Of a stretch of DNA of 37,525 bases, positions 7,427 through 14,671 are shown in pieces. The translations under genes and the position numbers were made by a program. Under the pieces are notes generated by a model. The model searched no databases, had not been told where the DNA came from, and was given only the letters and a program-made list of their open reading frames with translations. Source of the DNA: an uncultured Lachnospiraceae bacterium (GTDB lineage: Bacteria > Bacillota > Clostridia > Lachnospirales > Lachnospiraceae); the NCBI GenBank assembly GCA_947626505.1, contig CANQSN010000015.1, positions 1 through 37,525 on the forward strand, in the 5' to 3' direction. Each line of letters opens with the position of its first letter. Within the stretch, counting starts at the first letter, position 1.

Positions 7427-9012
7427 CATTTTCATATCCGAAAGGCGGTTTTTTATTAAAAGACCTTTCTATTACCATTAGTGAGGGAGAGTTTTTATTG
7501 GTTCTGGGAGATTCCGGAAGCGGGAAAACAACATTTTTAAAACAATTAAAACCGCAGCTTACGCCATGGGGAAGACAAACGGGAGATATTTTATATATGG
7601 GTAAGCCTATGGGAGAATGGGAGGCAAAAAAGACTGCTGCAGAAATTGGTTATGTATTTCAGAATCCGGAGCATCAACCGGTGACAGACAAGGTTTGGCA
7701 TGAACTGGCATTTGGTTTGGAGAATCAAGGTCTTTCACAAGAGGATATGGATTTGAAAATAGCGGAGATGTCAAGTTATTTTGGAATACAGGAGTGGTTT
7801 CATAAGCGCATTGACGAGTTATCAGGGGGACAGAAACAGATTTTAAATCTGGCGTCAATTCTAGCTATGAATCCTAAAGCGATTGTATTGGACGAGCCAA
7901 CAAGCCAAATGGATCCCATTGCAGTTAATAATTTTGTGCAAATGCTGCAACGAATTAAAGAGGAAACGGGAATTGCTGTTATTATGGCAGAGCATAATAC
8001 AGAGCAGGTATATAAGCTTGCAGACAGCGTGGCAGTGTTTTCTGATGGAAGTCTTATATATCATGGAGAACCAAGAAAAGCAGTAAGCTTTCTGGGCGAG
8101 GCAAATATGCAGCAGCTTCTTCCTGTGGTTCCCCGCATTTATGTAAAGAAAGCAGTGAAAAAAGAGGCGAAAGAGGAGAATGTTTTGCTGCCCCCCATTA
8201 CCTTGCAGGAGGGAAGGAGTCTGCTTAGACGGTTAAATCAGCAAGGGCGGCTTGAAAGCCTAAGTTCTTATTTGCCGGAAAAGGAGAGCGCTCATTACAT
8301 AAATGGGCAGGAATGGTCAGTACAGCTAAAGGAAGTATATTATCGTTACAATAGAAACAACAAAGACGTATTAAAGCATTTACAGGGAAGGTTTTATAAG
8401 GGAGAATGTTTTGGGCTTCTTGGTGGAAACGGAGTGGGAAAATCTACTCTTTTAAATGTAATAAGCGGCGCTTTAAGTCCTTATTCCGGTAAAGTTAAGA
8501 CAAAGGGGAAGGTGTCCTATTTACCGCAAAATCCTGAAAGCATGTTTTCCCATGATACTGTGATAGACGAGCTTTTTGGTACTTCTGATAAGTATAAGGA
8601 CTTATTTAAAATGGAGCGTTTGCTTTACCGTCATCCTTATGATTTAAGCGGTGGAGAGCAGCAGCGTTTAGCTCTGCTAATTTTACTTTCAAGGGAACCT
8701 GATGTTTTATTGTTAGATGAGCCTACAAAGGGAATGACGGAAAAGGAAAAGTATATTCTTGGAGAGTTGTTACAAACGCTTAGTGAGCATGGAAAAACAA
8801 TTATATTGGCATCGCACGATATTGAATTTGCGGCTAAGTACACTAACAGATGCGGTTTGATGTTTGATGGAAGACTGACCGGAGTTAAGGATACAAAAAA
8901 ATTTTTTTTACAAAACCGGTATTATACTACAACTGTCCGGCGCTTAACTAGGGGGATACTGGAAAATGTAGTATTGGAGGACGAGGTAATAATAGATGCA
9001 GGCAGGCGGTAA
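7399..9012 (+). CDS. ECF transporter ATPase with two fused ABC domains
   Basis: A 537-residue protein that joins two ABC ATPase domains, replacing the separate EcfA and EcfA' subunits. Domain one has Walker A GDSGSGKTT at 37-45, Q-loop FQNPEHQP, signature LSGGQ at 141-145, Walker B AIVLDEP at 161-167 and H199. Domain two has Walker A GGNGVGKST at 342-350, PQNPESMF, LSGGE at 416-420, Walker B VLLLDEP at 436-442 and H473. Both sites look intact. Residues 240-305 form a linker. The same fusion occurs in YkoD-type ECF systems. The ATG at 7399 follows AAAGGAGG at 7384-7391, inside the EcfT gene. The substrate is set by the S component, not by this protein; the riboswitch points to cobalamin. Confidence 0.92.
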   Translation: MELFAIQNLTFSYPKGGFLLKDLSITISEGEFLLVLGDSGSGKTTFLKQLKPQLTPWGRQTGDILYMGKPMGEWEAKKTAAEIGYVFQNPEHQPVTDKVWHELAFGLENQGLSQEDMDLKIAEMSSYFGIQEWFHKRIDELSGGQKQILNLASILAMNPKAIVLDEPTSQMDPIAVNNFVQMLQRIKEETGIAVIMAEHNTEQVYKLADSVAVFSDGSLIYHGEPRKAVSFLGEANMQQLLPVVPRIYVKKAVKKEAKEENVLLPPITLQEGRSLLRRLNQQGRLESLSSYLPEKESAHYINGQEWSVQLKEVYYRYNRNNKDVLKHLQGRFYKGECFGLLGGNGVGKSTLLNVISGALSPYSGKVKTKGKVSYLPQNPESMFSHDTVIDELFGTSDKYKDLFKMERLLYRHPYDLSGGEQQRLALLILLSREPDVLLLDEPTKGMTEKEKYILGELLQTLSEHGKTIILASHDIEFAAKYTNRCGLMFDGRLTGVKDTKKFFLQNRYYTTTVRRLTRGILENVVLEDEVIIDAGRR

Positions 9013-9592
9013 TTTGACAAATCAAGAGCGCAAGAGGCGCATAAGAGGCAGGGAATTGGTGGTGATTGCTGTTATGATTGCAATCGCAGTAATCGCCCGC
9101 AGTATTTTTTATATGCTGCCGCAGGTAAAACCAATGGCAGCGGTTATTATTATTTCCGGCGCTGCTCTTGGGAAAAGGGCGGGGCTTTTGATTGGAGCGG
9201 GCGGCGCGCTATTGTCCAATTTTATATTTGGGCAGGGACCATGGACGCCTTGGCAAATGATTGCCTTTGGACTATTAGGCTTTTGCGCAGGAGGGCTGTT
9301 TTACAAAAGAAAGCTTTTTAGTAAAAGGCATATGCTGCTGTTTGCTCTTTATGGAGGAGGAAGCGTGTTTTTGCTATATGGATTAATTATGGATACTGCC
9401 GCTGTGATTATGTACACACATCAGATAAATGCAAAAATATTGCTTTTGACTTACGTGACGGGACTTCCATTTAACGCCGCTCATGGACTTGCTACCTTTG
9501 TATTTTTATTGCTAATGAGCTCTGCAATATTTAAGAAGCTGTATCGGATTAAGGATAAATACGGGGTGTTTGTAGAAAAAAATTATGACTGA
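8996..9592 (+). CDS. ECF transporter substrate-specific (S) component, probably for cobalamin
   Basis: A 198-residue membrane protein with about five or six hydrophobic segments after a basic N-terminus, the size and form of ECF S components. FGQGPWTPWQM near residues 78-88 is a loop I associate with a branch of Firmicute S components that includes proposed cobalamin transporters such as CbrT; this match is from memory. It overlaps the ATPase gene by 17 bp and is the last gene of the riboswitch-controlled operon. The start at 8996 is supported by GAGGT eight bases upstream. B12 specificity follows from the riboswitch and the two extracellular proteins. A corrinoid precursor such as cobinamide remains possible. 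Confidence 0.8.
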   Translation: MQAGGNLTNQERKRRIRGRELVVIAVMIAIAVIARSIFYMLPQVKPMAAVIIISGAALGKRAGLLIGAGGALLSNFIFGQGPWTPWQMIAFGLLGFCAGGLFYKRKLFSKRHMLLFALYGGGSVFLLYGLIMDTAAVIMYTHQINAKILLLTYVTGLPFNAAHGLATFVFLLLMSSAIFKKLYRIKDKYGVFVEKNYD

Positions 9593-9622
9593 TTATGATA
9601 TAATTAGGAATAGTTTTAGTTA

Positions 9623-9650
9623 TTGACAATATTATTTGAGCGTTTATAAT
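9623..9650 (+). promoter_or_regulatory. Promoter of the LRR protein gene
   Basis: TTGACA at 9623-9628 and TATAAT at 9645-9650, 16 bp apart, match the vegetative consensus exactly. They lie 45 bp before the LRR gene, which therefore need not depend on the B12 riboswitch. Confidence 0.8.
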
Positions 9651-9694
9651 TAATATAAAGCGTTTGCTTGCGCGCATAACAGGAGGAGACGTAT

Positions 9695-10942
9695 ATGAAA
9701 AAGAGATTGAGTCTGCTTTTAGCATTTGCCTTGCTAATGGGATTTATGGCAGTTTTGGAGGTTCATGCGAAGGGCGGAATTGGATTAGTAGTAAATAAGC
9801 TTAAGCTTGGGGTTAATGATGAGGCTGCATTATGGCTGATAGACTCCAATGCCAGCTATTATGATGCGCTGGATGCTTTATATTCAAGCAGCAACAGCGC
9901 AGTGGTATCGGTTGAAAAAGATGACGGATATGCATTTTTAACTGCAAAAAAGATAGGCAAGGCGGTTATTACCGCGCAATATAAGGGTAAGAAGTATACC
10001 TGCAGCATAACAGTCACAAAGCGAACTATTACATATTCCTATAACAAGAAGGATAAAACTGCTACCGTTACGGGATGTCGGGGACAATATAAGAAGCTTA
10101 ACATTCCTGCTAAGGTAAAGGGATATAAAGTAACACAGGTAAAAACAACCGCTTTTATAGGGCATATGGATATTGAAAAGGTAGTGCTGCCGGACACAAT
10201 AACTAAGCTGGGATATGGTTCGTTTTCCGCTTGTTACAATTTAAAAGAGGTTGTCTGGAGTAATAAACTGGATACTATAGGAGGTTCTGCATTTGCAAAT
10301 ACCAAGCTTAAAAAAGTAATTTTACCACAGTCTGTTAAAAAGATAGGAAATAGTGCATTTGAAGAATGCGCCAGTATTACGAAGCTCAGTCTGCCTGCTG
10401 GGATTAAGAGTATTGGAGAATCGGCGTTTTATGGGTGCAATTCGCTTAAAGAGATTGAGATTCCTAACGATTTTGTGAAGATGGGGGAGTTTGCTTTTGC
10501 TTATTGCAGAAATCTTAAAATAGTAAAATTTCCAAGCACATGGTACAATATGGATGGGTATACCTTCTGGGGAACAAAGTGGATTAAAAATTTAAGAAAA
10601 AAGAATCCGCTTGTGGTAATAAACGGTATATTGATTGACGCTGATAAATGTAAGGGGGAGGTTACAGTACCGGAGGGAGTAATAAGGATTGGCTGCGGCG
10701 CATTTGATGATAATGAAAAGGTGACAAGAATTATATTGCCAAGCAGTGTTGAAAAGATTGATTCCGGCGCAATTGTAGATTGTTACAAGCTGAAAGAGGT
10801 TGTAATACCGAATATGGAAACGCAGTTGGTATATGATTCCATTGATGTTGAAAAGGTTACGATTTGCGCGCCTGATGGTTCGTTTGCACATTATTTTGCA
10901 AAGATTTTGGAATATAAGTATAAGCCTTATGTCGTTCAGTAG
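9695..10942 (+). CDS. Secreted BspA-type leucine-rich repeat protein with N-terminal Ig-like (Big2) domain
   Basis: A 415-residue exported protein. Residues 1-25 are a signal peptide ending VHA. Residues 30-109 look like a bacterial Ig-like (Big_2) domain, including SSSNSAVVSVEKDDGYAFLTAKKIGKA-type strands and the closing YTCSITV. Residues 117-390 hold BspA-type LRR_5 repeats with the pattern of VVLPDTITKLGYGSF, VILPQSVKKIGNSAF, LSLPAGIKSIGESAF and IILPSSVEKIDSGAI. Such proteins are surface or secreted adhesion and recognition modules in gut Clostridia; no anchor motif is seen here. The ATG follows AGGAGG. It has its own consensus promoter and is probably not part of the B12 operon, although it is adjacent to it. 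The ligand is unknown. Confidence 0.85.
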   Translation: MKKRLSLLLAFALLMGFMAVLEVHAKGGIGLVVNKLKLGVNDEAALWLIDSNASYYDALDALYSSSNSAVVSVEKDDGYAFLTAKKIGKAVITAQYKGKKYTCSITVTKRTITYSYNKKDKTATVTGCRGQYKKLNIPAKVKGYKVTQVKTTAFIGHMDIEKVVLPDTITKLGYGSFSACYNLKEVVWSNKLDTIGGSAFANTKLKKVILPQSVKKIGNSAFEECASITKLSLPAGIKSIGESAFYGCNSLKEIEIPNDFVKMGEFAFAYCRNLKIVKFPSTWYNMDGYTFWGTKWIKNLRKKNPLVVINGILIDADKCKGEVTVPEGVIRIGCGAFDDNEKVTRIILPSSVEKIDSGAIVDCYKLKEVVIPNMETQLVYDSIDVEKVTICAPDGSFAHYFAKILEYKYKPYVVQ

Positions 10943-11019
10943 ATAAATATAACGCATTATATGCTGCAGCGCTGTTATTGAAAATAAGTTTGACTCAATC
11001 CTATCGGTTTTAGACAATG

Positions 11020-11140
11020 GGCGGTTTATCTGAGCCTGAAGGGTTATCAGATGGCAGAAGACTTTCGTCTGATAAACGCTCTGCAAGTCTTGAATGTAGG
11101 TAAGATATAAAGATTCCGGCAGGATTGCCGGAATCTTTTG
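11020..11140 (+). ncRNA. Candidate small structured RNA
   Basis: A promoter-like pair, TTGACT at 10990-10995 and GACAAT at 11013-11018 with 17-bp spacing, points at this gene-free stretch. An intrinsic terminator at 11111-11139 ends it. In between, GTTTATC at about 11024 pairs with GATAAAC at about 11080, and TTATCAGA pairs with TCTGATAA inside, so alternative hairpins are possible. No known RNA family was recognised. It could equally be the 3' region of the LRR transcript. The start is approximate. Confidence 0.35.
11111..11139 (+). terminator. Intrinsic terminator
   Basis: AGATTCCGGCA at 11111-11121 pairs perfectly with TGCCGGAATCT at 11126-11136 across a GGAT loop, followed by a short T run. 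It ends the LRR transcript or the candidate small RNA. Confidence 0.85.
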
Positions 11141-11194
11141 GTATTTTGAAAATAAATAATTTATGGCATAATGTTGTATGGAAAGGGTGTATGT

Positions 11195-11995
11195 ATGACG
11201 GAATTAGAGAGGCACTATAATAAGTTTAATGAGGAGAAACGTCTGCAAAGAAGGCATGGTCAGGTGGAATATCTTACTACAATGAGGTATATTTATAAAA
11301 GTATAGAGAGTATAAAGGGAACTTCACGCGCCGAGGATATAAGGATTTTGGATATTGGGGCAGGAACCGGACGGTATAGCGTAGCTCTTTCGGAGGAAGG
11401 ATATGATGTTACAGCGGTGGAGCTTGTTAAGTATAATTTGGGTATACTTAAAAAAAAGGGCAGTAATGTAAAGGCATATCAGGGAAATGCTTTGAAGCTT
11501 AAGAGGTTTACAGAAAACAGTTTTGATATTACGCTTTTATTTGGCCCTATGTATCATTTGTATACAATTGAAGATAAGGTTAAGGCGTTATCCGAGGCAA
11601 AGAGAGTGACAAGGCCCGGAGGTATTATACTGGTTGCATATCTTATGAATGAGTATGGCGTATTGACGTATGGGTTTAAGGAGAAGCATGTATTAGAGTG
11701 CATGAATGACGGAAGGCTTGACCGGAATTTTCACTGTGTTTCCAAGGAGAAGGATTTGTATGATTATGTCAGGCTTGAGGATATTAATAATATAAACGAG
11801 CTGGCAGGCGGGCTGACAAGAAAGCAGATTATTGCGGCGGACGGTGCGGCGGATTATATGCGCTCTGTATTAAACAGCATGGAGGAGGAAGTATTTCAGA
11901 TTTTTTTAGAGTATCATTTTTCAACTTGCGAACGCAAGGAGCTTTTAGGGGCAAGCTCTCATACTGTGGACATTTTGATGGTGGATGAAAAATAA
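11195..11995 (+). CDS. Class I SAM-dependent methyltransferase
   Basis: A 266-residue cytoplasmic protein with a Rossmann methyltransferase fold. Motif I ILDIGAGTGRYS is at residues 51-62, the acidic residue after strand two is E76 in VTAVE, GNALKL is at 98-103 and motif IV DITLLFGPMYHL at 111-122, then KRVTRPGGIILV at 137-147. These bind S-adenosylmethionine; the methyl acceptor cannot be read. The ATG at 11195 is preferred over the ATG at 11171 because GGAAAGGG at 11180-11186 sits eight bases before it. The next gene begins 20 bp downstream, so the two are probably co-transcribed. Confidence 0.85.
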   Translation: MTELERHYNKFNEEKRLQRRHGQVEYLTTMRYIYKSIESIKGTSRAEDIRILDIGAGTGRYSVALSEEGYDVTAVELVKYNLGILKKKGSNVKAYQGNALKLKRFTENSFDITLLFGPMYHLYTIEDKVKALSEAKRVTRPGGIILVAYLMNEYGVLTYGFKEKHVLECMNDGRLDRNFHCVSKEKDLYDYVRLEDINNINELAGGLTRKQIIAADGAADYMRSVLNSMEEEVFQIFLEYHFSTCERKELLGASSHTVDILMVDEK

Positions 11996-12015
11996 AAATA
12001 GGAGGAGCGATAAGT

Positions 12016-12414
12016 ATGCATATTGAAGAGATGGAACAGTACAAGGTGGCATGCCATATATCCAGATTGGATTTGCGGCTTTATGGAATTACAGTTGATG
12101 ATATTGTGAACCGTACACCATTGGCGCATCTGTTTTTTACTAAGGCGTCGGAGCTTGCAAAGAACAGTACAGATTATCAGTGGCCGGGATGTGCAATGTC
12201 AATGCAGATGGAATTTTATTCTGATGATATTGTATTGATTTTTTCTGAAAGAATAGACGACTATTTATATAATTTGAAGCAAGCCGCATTGACGCTGCCT
12301 GAGGAACAGGCTGGGAGCCTGCAGAGAATGATTTCTGTGATTGGCATGTCAGATGAGGAGGAGGCAAGGGAATTAGTACGTAAATTTGAAAAAAATGTCA
12401 GAGAGGTTCAATAG
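12016..12414 (+). CDS. Small protein with possible MecA N-terminal-like fold
   Basis: A 132-residue soluble protein that I do not recognise with confidence. Its plan resembles the N-terminal adaptor domain of MecA: an initial beta strand, ISRLDLRLYGIT with a DL...G pattern, then a helix, and a second stretch SMQMEFYSDDIVLIFSE near residues 59-75. The C-terminal third is acidic and helical with no membrane segment. MecA adaptors present substrates to ClpC, so a proteolysis-adaptor role is conceivable but only suggested by this weak likeness. It starts eight bases after GGAGGAG and follows the methyltransferase by 20 bp. It ends at a terminator shared with the convergent murI gene. Confidence 0.6.
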   Translation: MHIEEMEQYKVACHISRLDLRLYGITVDDIVNRTPLAHLFFTKASELAKNSTDYQWPGCAMSMQMEFYSDDIVLIFSERIDDYLYNLKQAALTLPEEQAGSLQRMISVIGMSDEEEARELVRKFEKNVREVQ

Positions 12415-12466
12415 AAAAAATCTTGGCGCTTAACAGATATTATTGTTAAATGCCAAGATTTTTTTG
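12415..12466. terminator. Bidirectional terminator between convergent genes
   Basis: An A-tract, then TCTTGGC...TTAACA paired with TGTTAA...GCCAAGA, then a T-tract. A run of T on each strand after the stem lets it stop transcription from the small-protein gene on the plus strand and from murI on the minus strand. Confidence 0.85.
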
Positions 12467-12528
12467 TAATTTGTTTTTACCGAATATATTCAAGACTTAC
12501 TCACTTCCTAATACAGGCGGGAGTCGTC

Positions 12529-13338
12529 TCATATCTGATACATTTTATCAAGCAGAGAGAGACGCAGACGTATGGAGGAAAGCTCTTCTTTGCTTGCATT
12601 TTTACCGGAAATATAAAATGAAGTTGCGTTCATAATATCGTCTGTAATACGTTTTTCCTTAAAATTATCCCCTTCAAAAGGAATGGACAAAAGCCGCATA
12701 ACCTGATGTATGGTTCCGACATTTCCATCAACAAAATGTATTGGATTAGGAAACAGTTTTAAAAAGCTTTCCTTAAAATAATTAAAGTGTGTACAGCCTA
12801 ATACGACAGTTCCATAGGCTTCTAAGTTCATGGATGTGAAAGCGTTTTTCAGATATGTTATAACTTCATCACCGGTATAGTTACCCTTTTCTGCAAATCT
12901 TACCAAATCCGGCAGCGCAATCAGGTCTGCCATATGGTGTGGATCCACCTGCTCAACCAGATTATGAAGCTTGGTTCCATTTATGGTTATGGGGGTTGCG
13001 GCTACCAAAATCCTTTTTTGCTCAGATGCATATAAATCCATAGCAAGTTTTAGCGCCGGTTCCATGCCGATAATGGGAATAGGAAATTTGTCCCGATATC
13101 TGCGGCCCACTAAGCTGGTGGCAGTGTTGCATGCGATTACAATGGCGTCCACATTTTTTGTAAGCATAAATTGTAAAATGTCTTTTACATATCCTTGTAC
13201 CACCTCCGGTACTTTATCCCCATAGGGTACATGTTGTTCGTCGGCATAATATAGTAATTCCGCCTCTGGCAGCAGGTTGCTTGCACAGTGAAGTACACAC
13301 AGTCCTCCCATCCCTGAGTCAAATATTCCTATCTTCAT
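12529..13338 (-). CDS. murI: Glutamate racemase
   Basis: A 269-residue enzyme that converts L-glutamate to D-glutamate for peptidoglycan. The hallmark FDSGMGG is at residues 6-12, and the two catalytic cysteines lie in IACNTATS (C70) and LGCTHF (C182), both intact. The length matches the family. A GTG 12 bp upstream would give four extra residues, but it abuts the GAAGGGAG ribosome binding site, so the ATG is chosen. It is the only minus-strand gene in this region and has no operon partner in view. About 100 bp separate its stop from the convergent small-protein gene. Confidence 0.95.
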   Translation of the reverse strand: MKIGIFDSGMGGLCVLHCASNLLPEAELLYYADEQHVPYGDKVPEVVQGYVKDILQFMLTKNVDAIVIACNTATSLVGRRYRDKFPIPIIGMEPALKLAMDLYASEQKRILVAATPITINGTKLHNLVEQVDPHHMADLIALPDLVRFAEKGNYTGDEVITYLKNAFTSMNLEAYGTVVLGCTHFNYFKESFLKLFPNPIHFVDGNVGTIHQVMRLLSIPFEGDNFKEKRITDDIMNATSFYISGKNASKEELSSIRLRLSLLDKMYQI

Positions 13339-13553
13339 GTTTCGGGACACTCCCTTCGTAATTGTTAAATATATTCAGGACTCGCTTGCGAGTCTTGAAA
13401 TTCTGTATTGTCCGCAAATCTTATGCAAACAGGATTACAACAGATTGTGTTTAATTGCGTGTTTGCTGACCATGTCTTGGCGTATATTATATAATAGCAC
13501 AAAATATTAAATGTGTGTATACATTTCTAAATTATCAATATAGGGATAAAAAA
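13339..13553. other. Intergenic region upstream of murI
   Basis: No gene is seen. It contains the perfect inverted repeat GACTCGC-TT-GCGAGTC at 13379-13394 and, on the minus strand, a TATAAT near 13485-13495 without a convincing -35 element. It should hold the murI promoter. The rest of the gap up to 13774 holds a palindromic repeat and a promoter listed separately. Confidence 0.6.
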
Positions 13554-13651
13554 GTTACGATTCGCAGTTCCATAATGACCTGACAGCCATCTGCTTATGC
13601 GCAAGCGCAGCGCATCTGACTGTTAGGTCATAATCGGCTGTGAATAGTAAC
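13554..13651. repeat. 98-bp imperfect palindrome, REP/MITE-like
   Basis: The outer 40 or so bases of each half are complementary. GTTAC at 13554 pairs with GTAAC ending at 13651, followed inward by ATTC/GAAT, CAG/CTG, ATGACCT/AGGTCAT and ACAG/CTGT, with a short centre around TTATGCGCAAGC. The flanks are A-rich on both sides. It holds no open reading frame. The shape suggests a small non-autonomous mobile repeat or an extragenic palindromic repeat; only one copy is in the window. Confidence 0.8.
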
Positions 13652-13680
13652 ATAAAAAACAAAAAAATCGGCGCAACTAC

Positions 13681-13708
13681 TTGACAAATCAGGCATCTCT
13701 ATTATAAT
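13681..13708 (+). promoter_or_regulatory. Promoter of the small HTH gene
   Basis: TTGACA at 13681-13686 and TATAAT at 13703-13708, 16 bp apart, match the vegetative consensus, 67 bp before the ATG. Confidence 0.8.
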
Positions 13709-13774
13709 TGATATCAGATATATTATCTGCGCAGGTTTTGGTCTGTGAACAGAAGAGAACGAGAGGTGTACAAT

Positions 13775-14122
13775 ATGGCAGGGCTATCAAAAAAGACAAT
13801 CTTACCAAAGGAATTAAAGGATATGACATTGGAAGAGCTGGTGGAGACTTGTGATGAATTTATAATTAAAGATACTGTTGTTACTATGAAAAAGGATGTT
13901 AAGGAAGGTCAGTTTACTCTTAAGTTCCAGAATTATACTTCTGATTATCTGGTAAGGCAGCGTTTAGTTCAGGAGATTAAGGCTAAGAATATTTTCACTA
14001 AGCTTGAATATCGCGACTATGTAATGGAGTTACAAAAGGTAGGAATGACACAGATGGAGATAAGTCGCTTGCTTGGAATTTCTCAGGCATATGTATCTAA
14101 GCTGTCTAAGATGGACGCATAG
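13775..14122 (+). CDS. Small helix-turn-helix DNA-binding protein
   Basis: A 115-residue soluble protein. The C-terminal third holds a clear helix-turn-helix, TQMEISRLLGISQAYVSKL, near residues 92-110. The alternation of MEISRLLG and SQAYVSKL is like sigma-factor region 4 or KorB/Xre-type motifs. The first 70 residues are charged and include MTLEELVETCDEFIIKDTVV; no known domain is recognised there. The ATG at 13775 follows GAGAGGTG; a GTG-like frame extends 30 bp upstream but lacks a site. It has its own consensus promoter and terminator, so it is a single-gene unit. It is probably a transcription regulator; the target is unknown. Confidence 0.75.
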   Translation: MAGLSKKTILPKELKDMTLEELVETCDEFIIKDTVVTMKKDVKEGQFTLKFQNYTSDYLVRQRLVQEIKAKNIFTKLEYRDYVMELQKVGMTQMEISRLLGISQAYVSKLSKMDA

Positions 14123-14156
14123 ACGCATAATATAAGAAGTAATTAACATATATAAG

Positions 14157-14207
14157 AGTCCCATGCATTAATAATATTTAATTAACGTATGGGACTTGAT
14201 TTTTTTG
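14157..14207 (+). terminator. Intrinsic terminator of the HTH gene
   Basis: AGTCCCAT at 14157-14164 pairs with ATGGGACT at 14189-14196, with further AT pairing inside, followed by a run of T at 14200-14206. The next promoter starts immediately after it. Confidence 0.85.
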
Positions 14208-14236
14208 TTGACAAATACCCCTAGGGGGTATATTAT
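14208..14236 (+). promoter_or_regulatory. Copper-operon promoter with embedded CsoR-type operator
   Basis: TTGACA at 14208-14213 and TATTAT at 14231-14236 have a 17-bp spacer. The spacer is filled by the GC-rich inverted repeat ATACCCCTAGGGGGTAT at 14216-14232, the well-known CsoR operator form (TACCCC...GGGGTA). CsoR bound here would block RNA polymerase directly and would release on Cu(I) binding. Confidence 0.9.
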
Positions 14237-14330
14237 TTATATAGGATAATAAATGGCATTATTGCGGTTAATGTTTTAGTAACGAATAATGCTGTAACAG
14301 ATATGGAATAATCATAGCAGGGAGTTTTGT

Positions 14331-14639
14331 ATGGAGAAAAAATGTTGTTGTGAACAACCGCATAAGACTAAGGAGCGTTCTGAAAAAGAATATAAGGATT
14401 TGATGAACCGTTTGAAACGTATTGAAGGACAGGTTCGGGGGATTCAGAATATGTTAGAGCAGGATGCGTATTGTATGGATGTAATTACCCAGGTGTCGGC
14501 GGTTAATGCCGCTCTTAACAGCTTTAACAGGGTTTTATTGTCTAATCACTTGAAAACCTGTGTTGCAGAGAATATTCGTGAAGGCAATGATGATGTGATA
14601 GATGAGTTGATAACATTATTACAGAAGCTTATGAAGTAA
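14331..14639 (+). CDS. csoR: Copper-sensing repressor CsoR
   Basis: A 102-residue all-helical repressor of the CsoR/RcnR family (DUF156). NRLKRIEGQVRGIQNMLEQ at 26-44 is the family DNA-binding helix. The Cu(I) ligands are in place as C48, H73 and C77 (spacing C-24-H-3-C, as in CsoR). It has a Cys-Cys-Cys cluster at residues 5-7 in an N-terminal extension, which is not part of the usual site. The ATG follows GGGAG. The operator in its own promoter and copA 32 bp downstream make a self-repressed copper-efflux operon. Confidence 0.93.
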   Translation: MEKKCCCEQPHKTKERSEKEYKDLMNRLKRIEGQVRGIQNMLEQDAYCMDVITQVSAVNAALNSFNRVLLSNHLKTCVAENIREGNDDVIDELITLLQKLMK

Positions 14640-14671
14640 TAGTGATGCAGTAAATAGAGAGGTATATAGAT

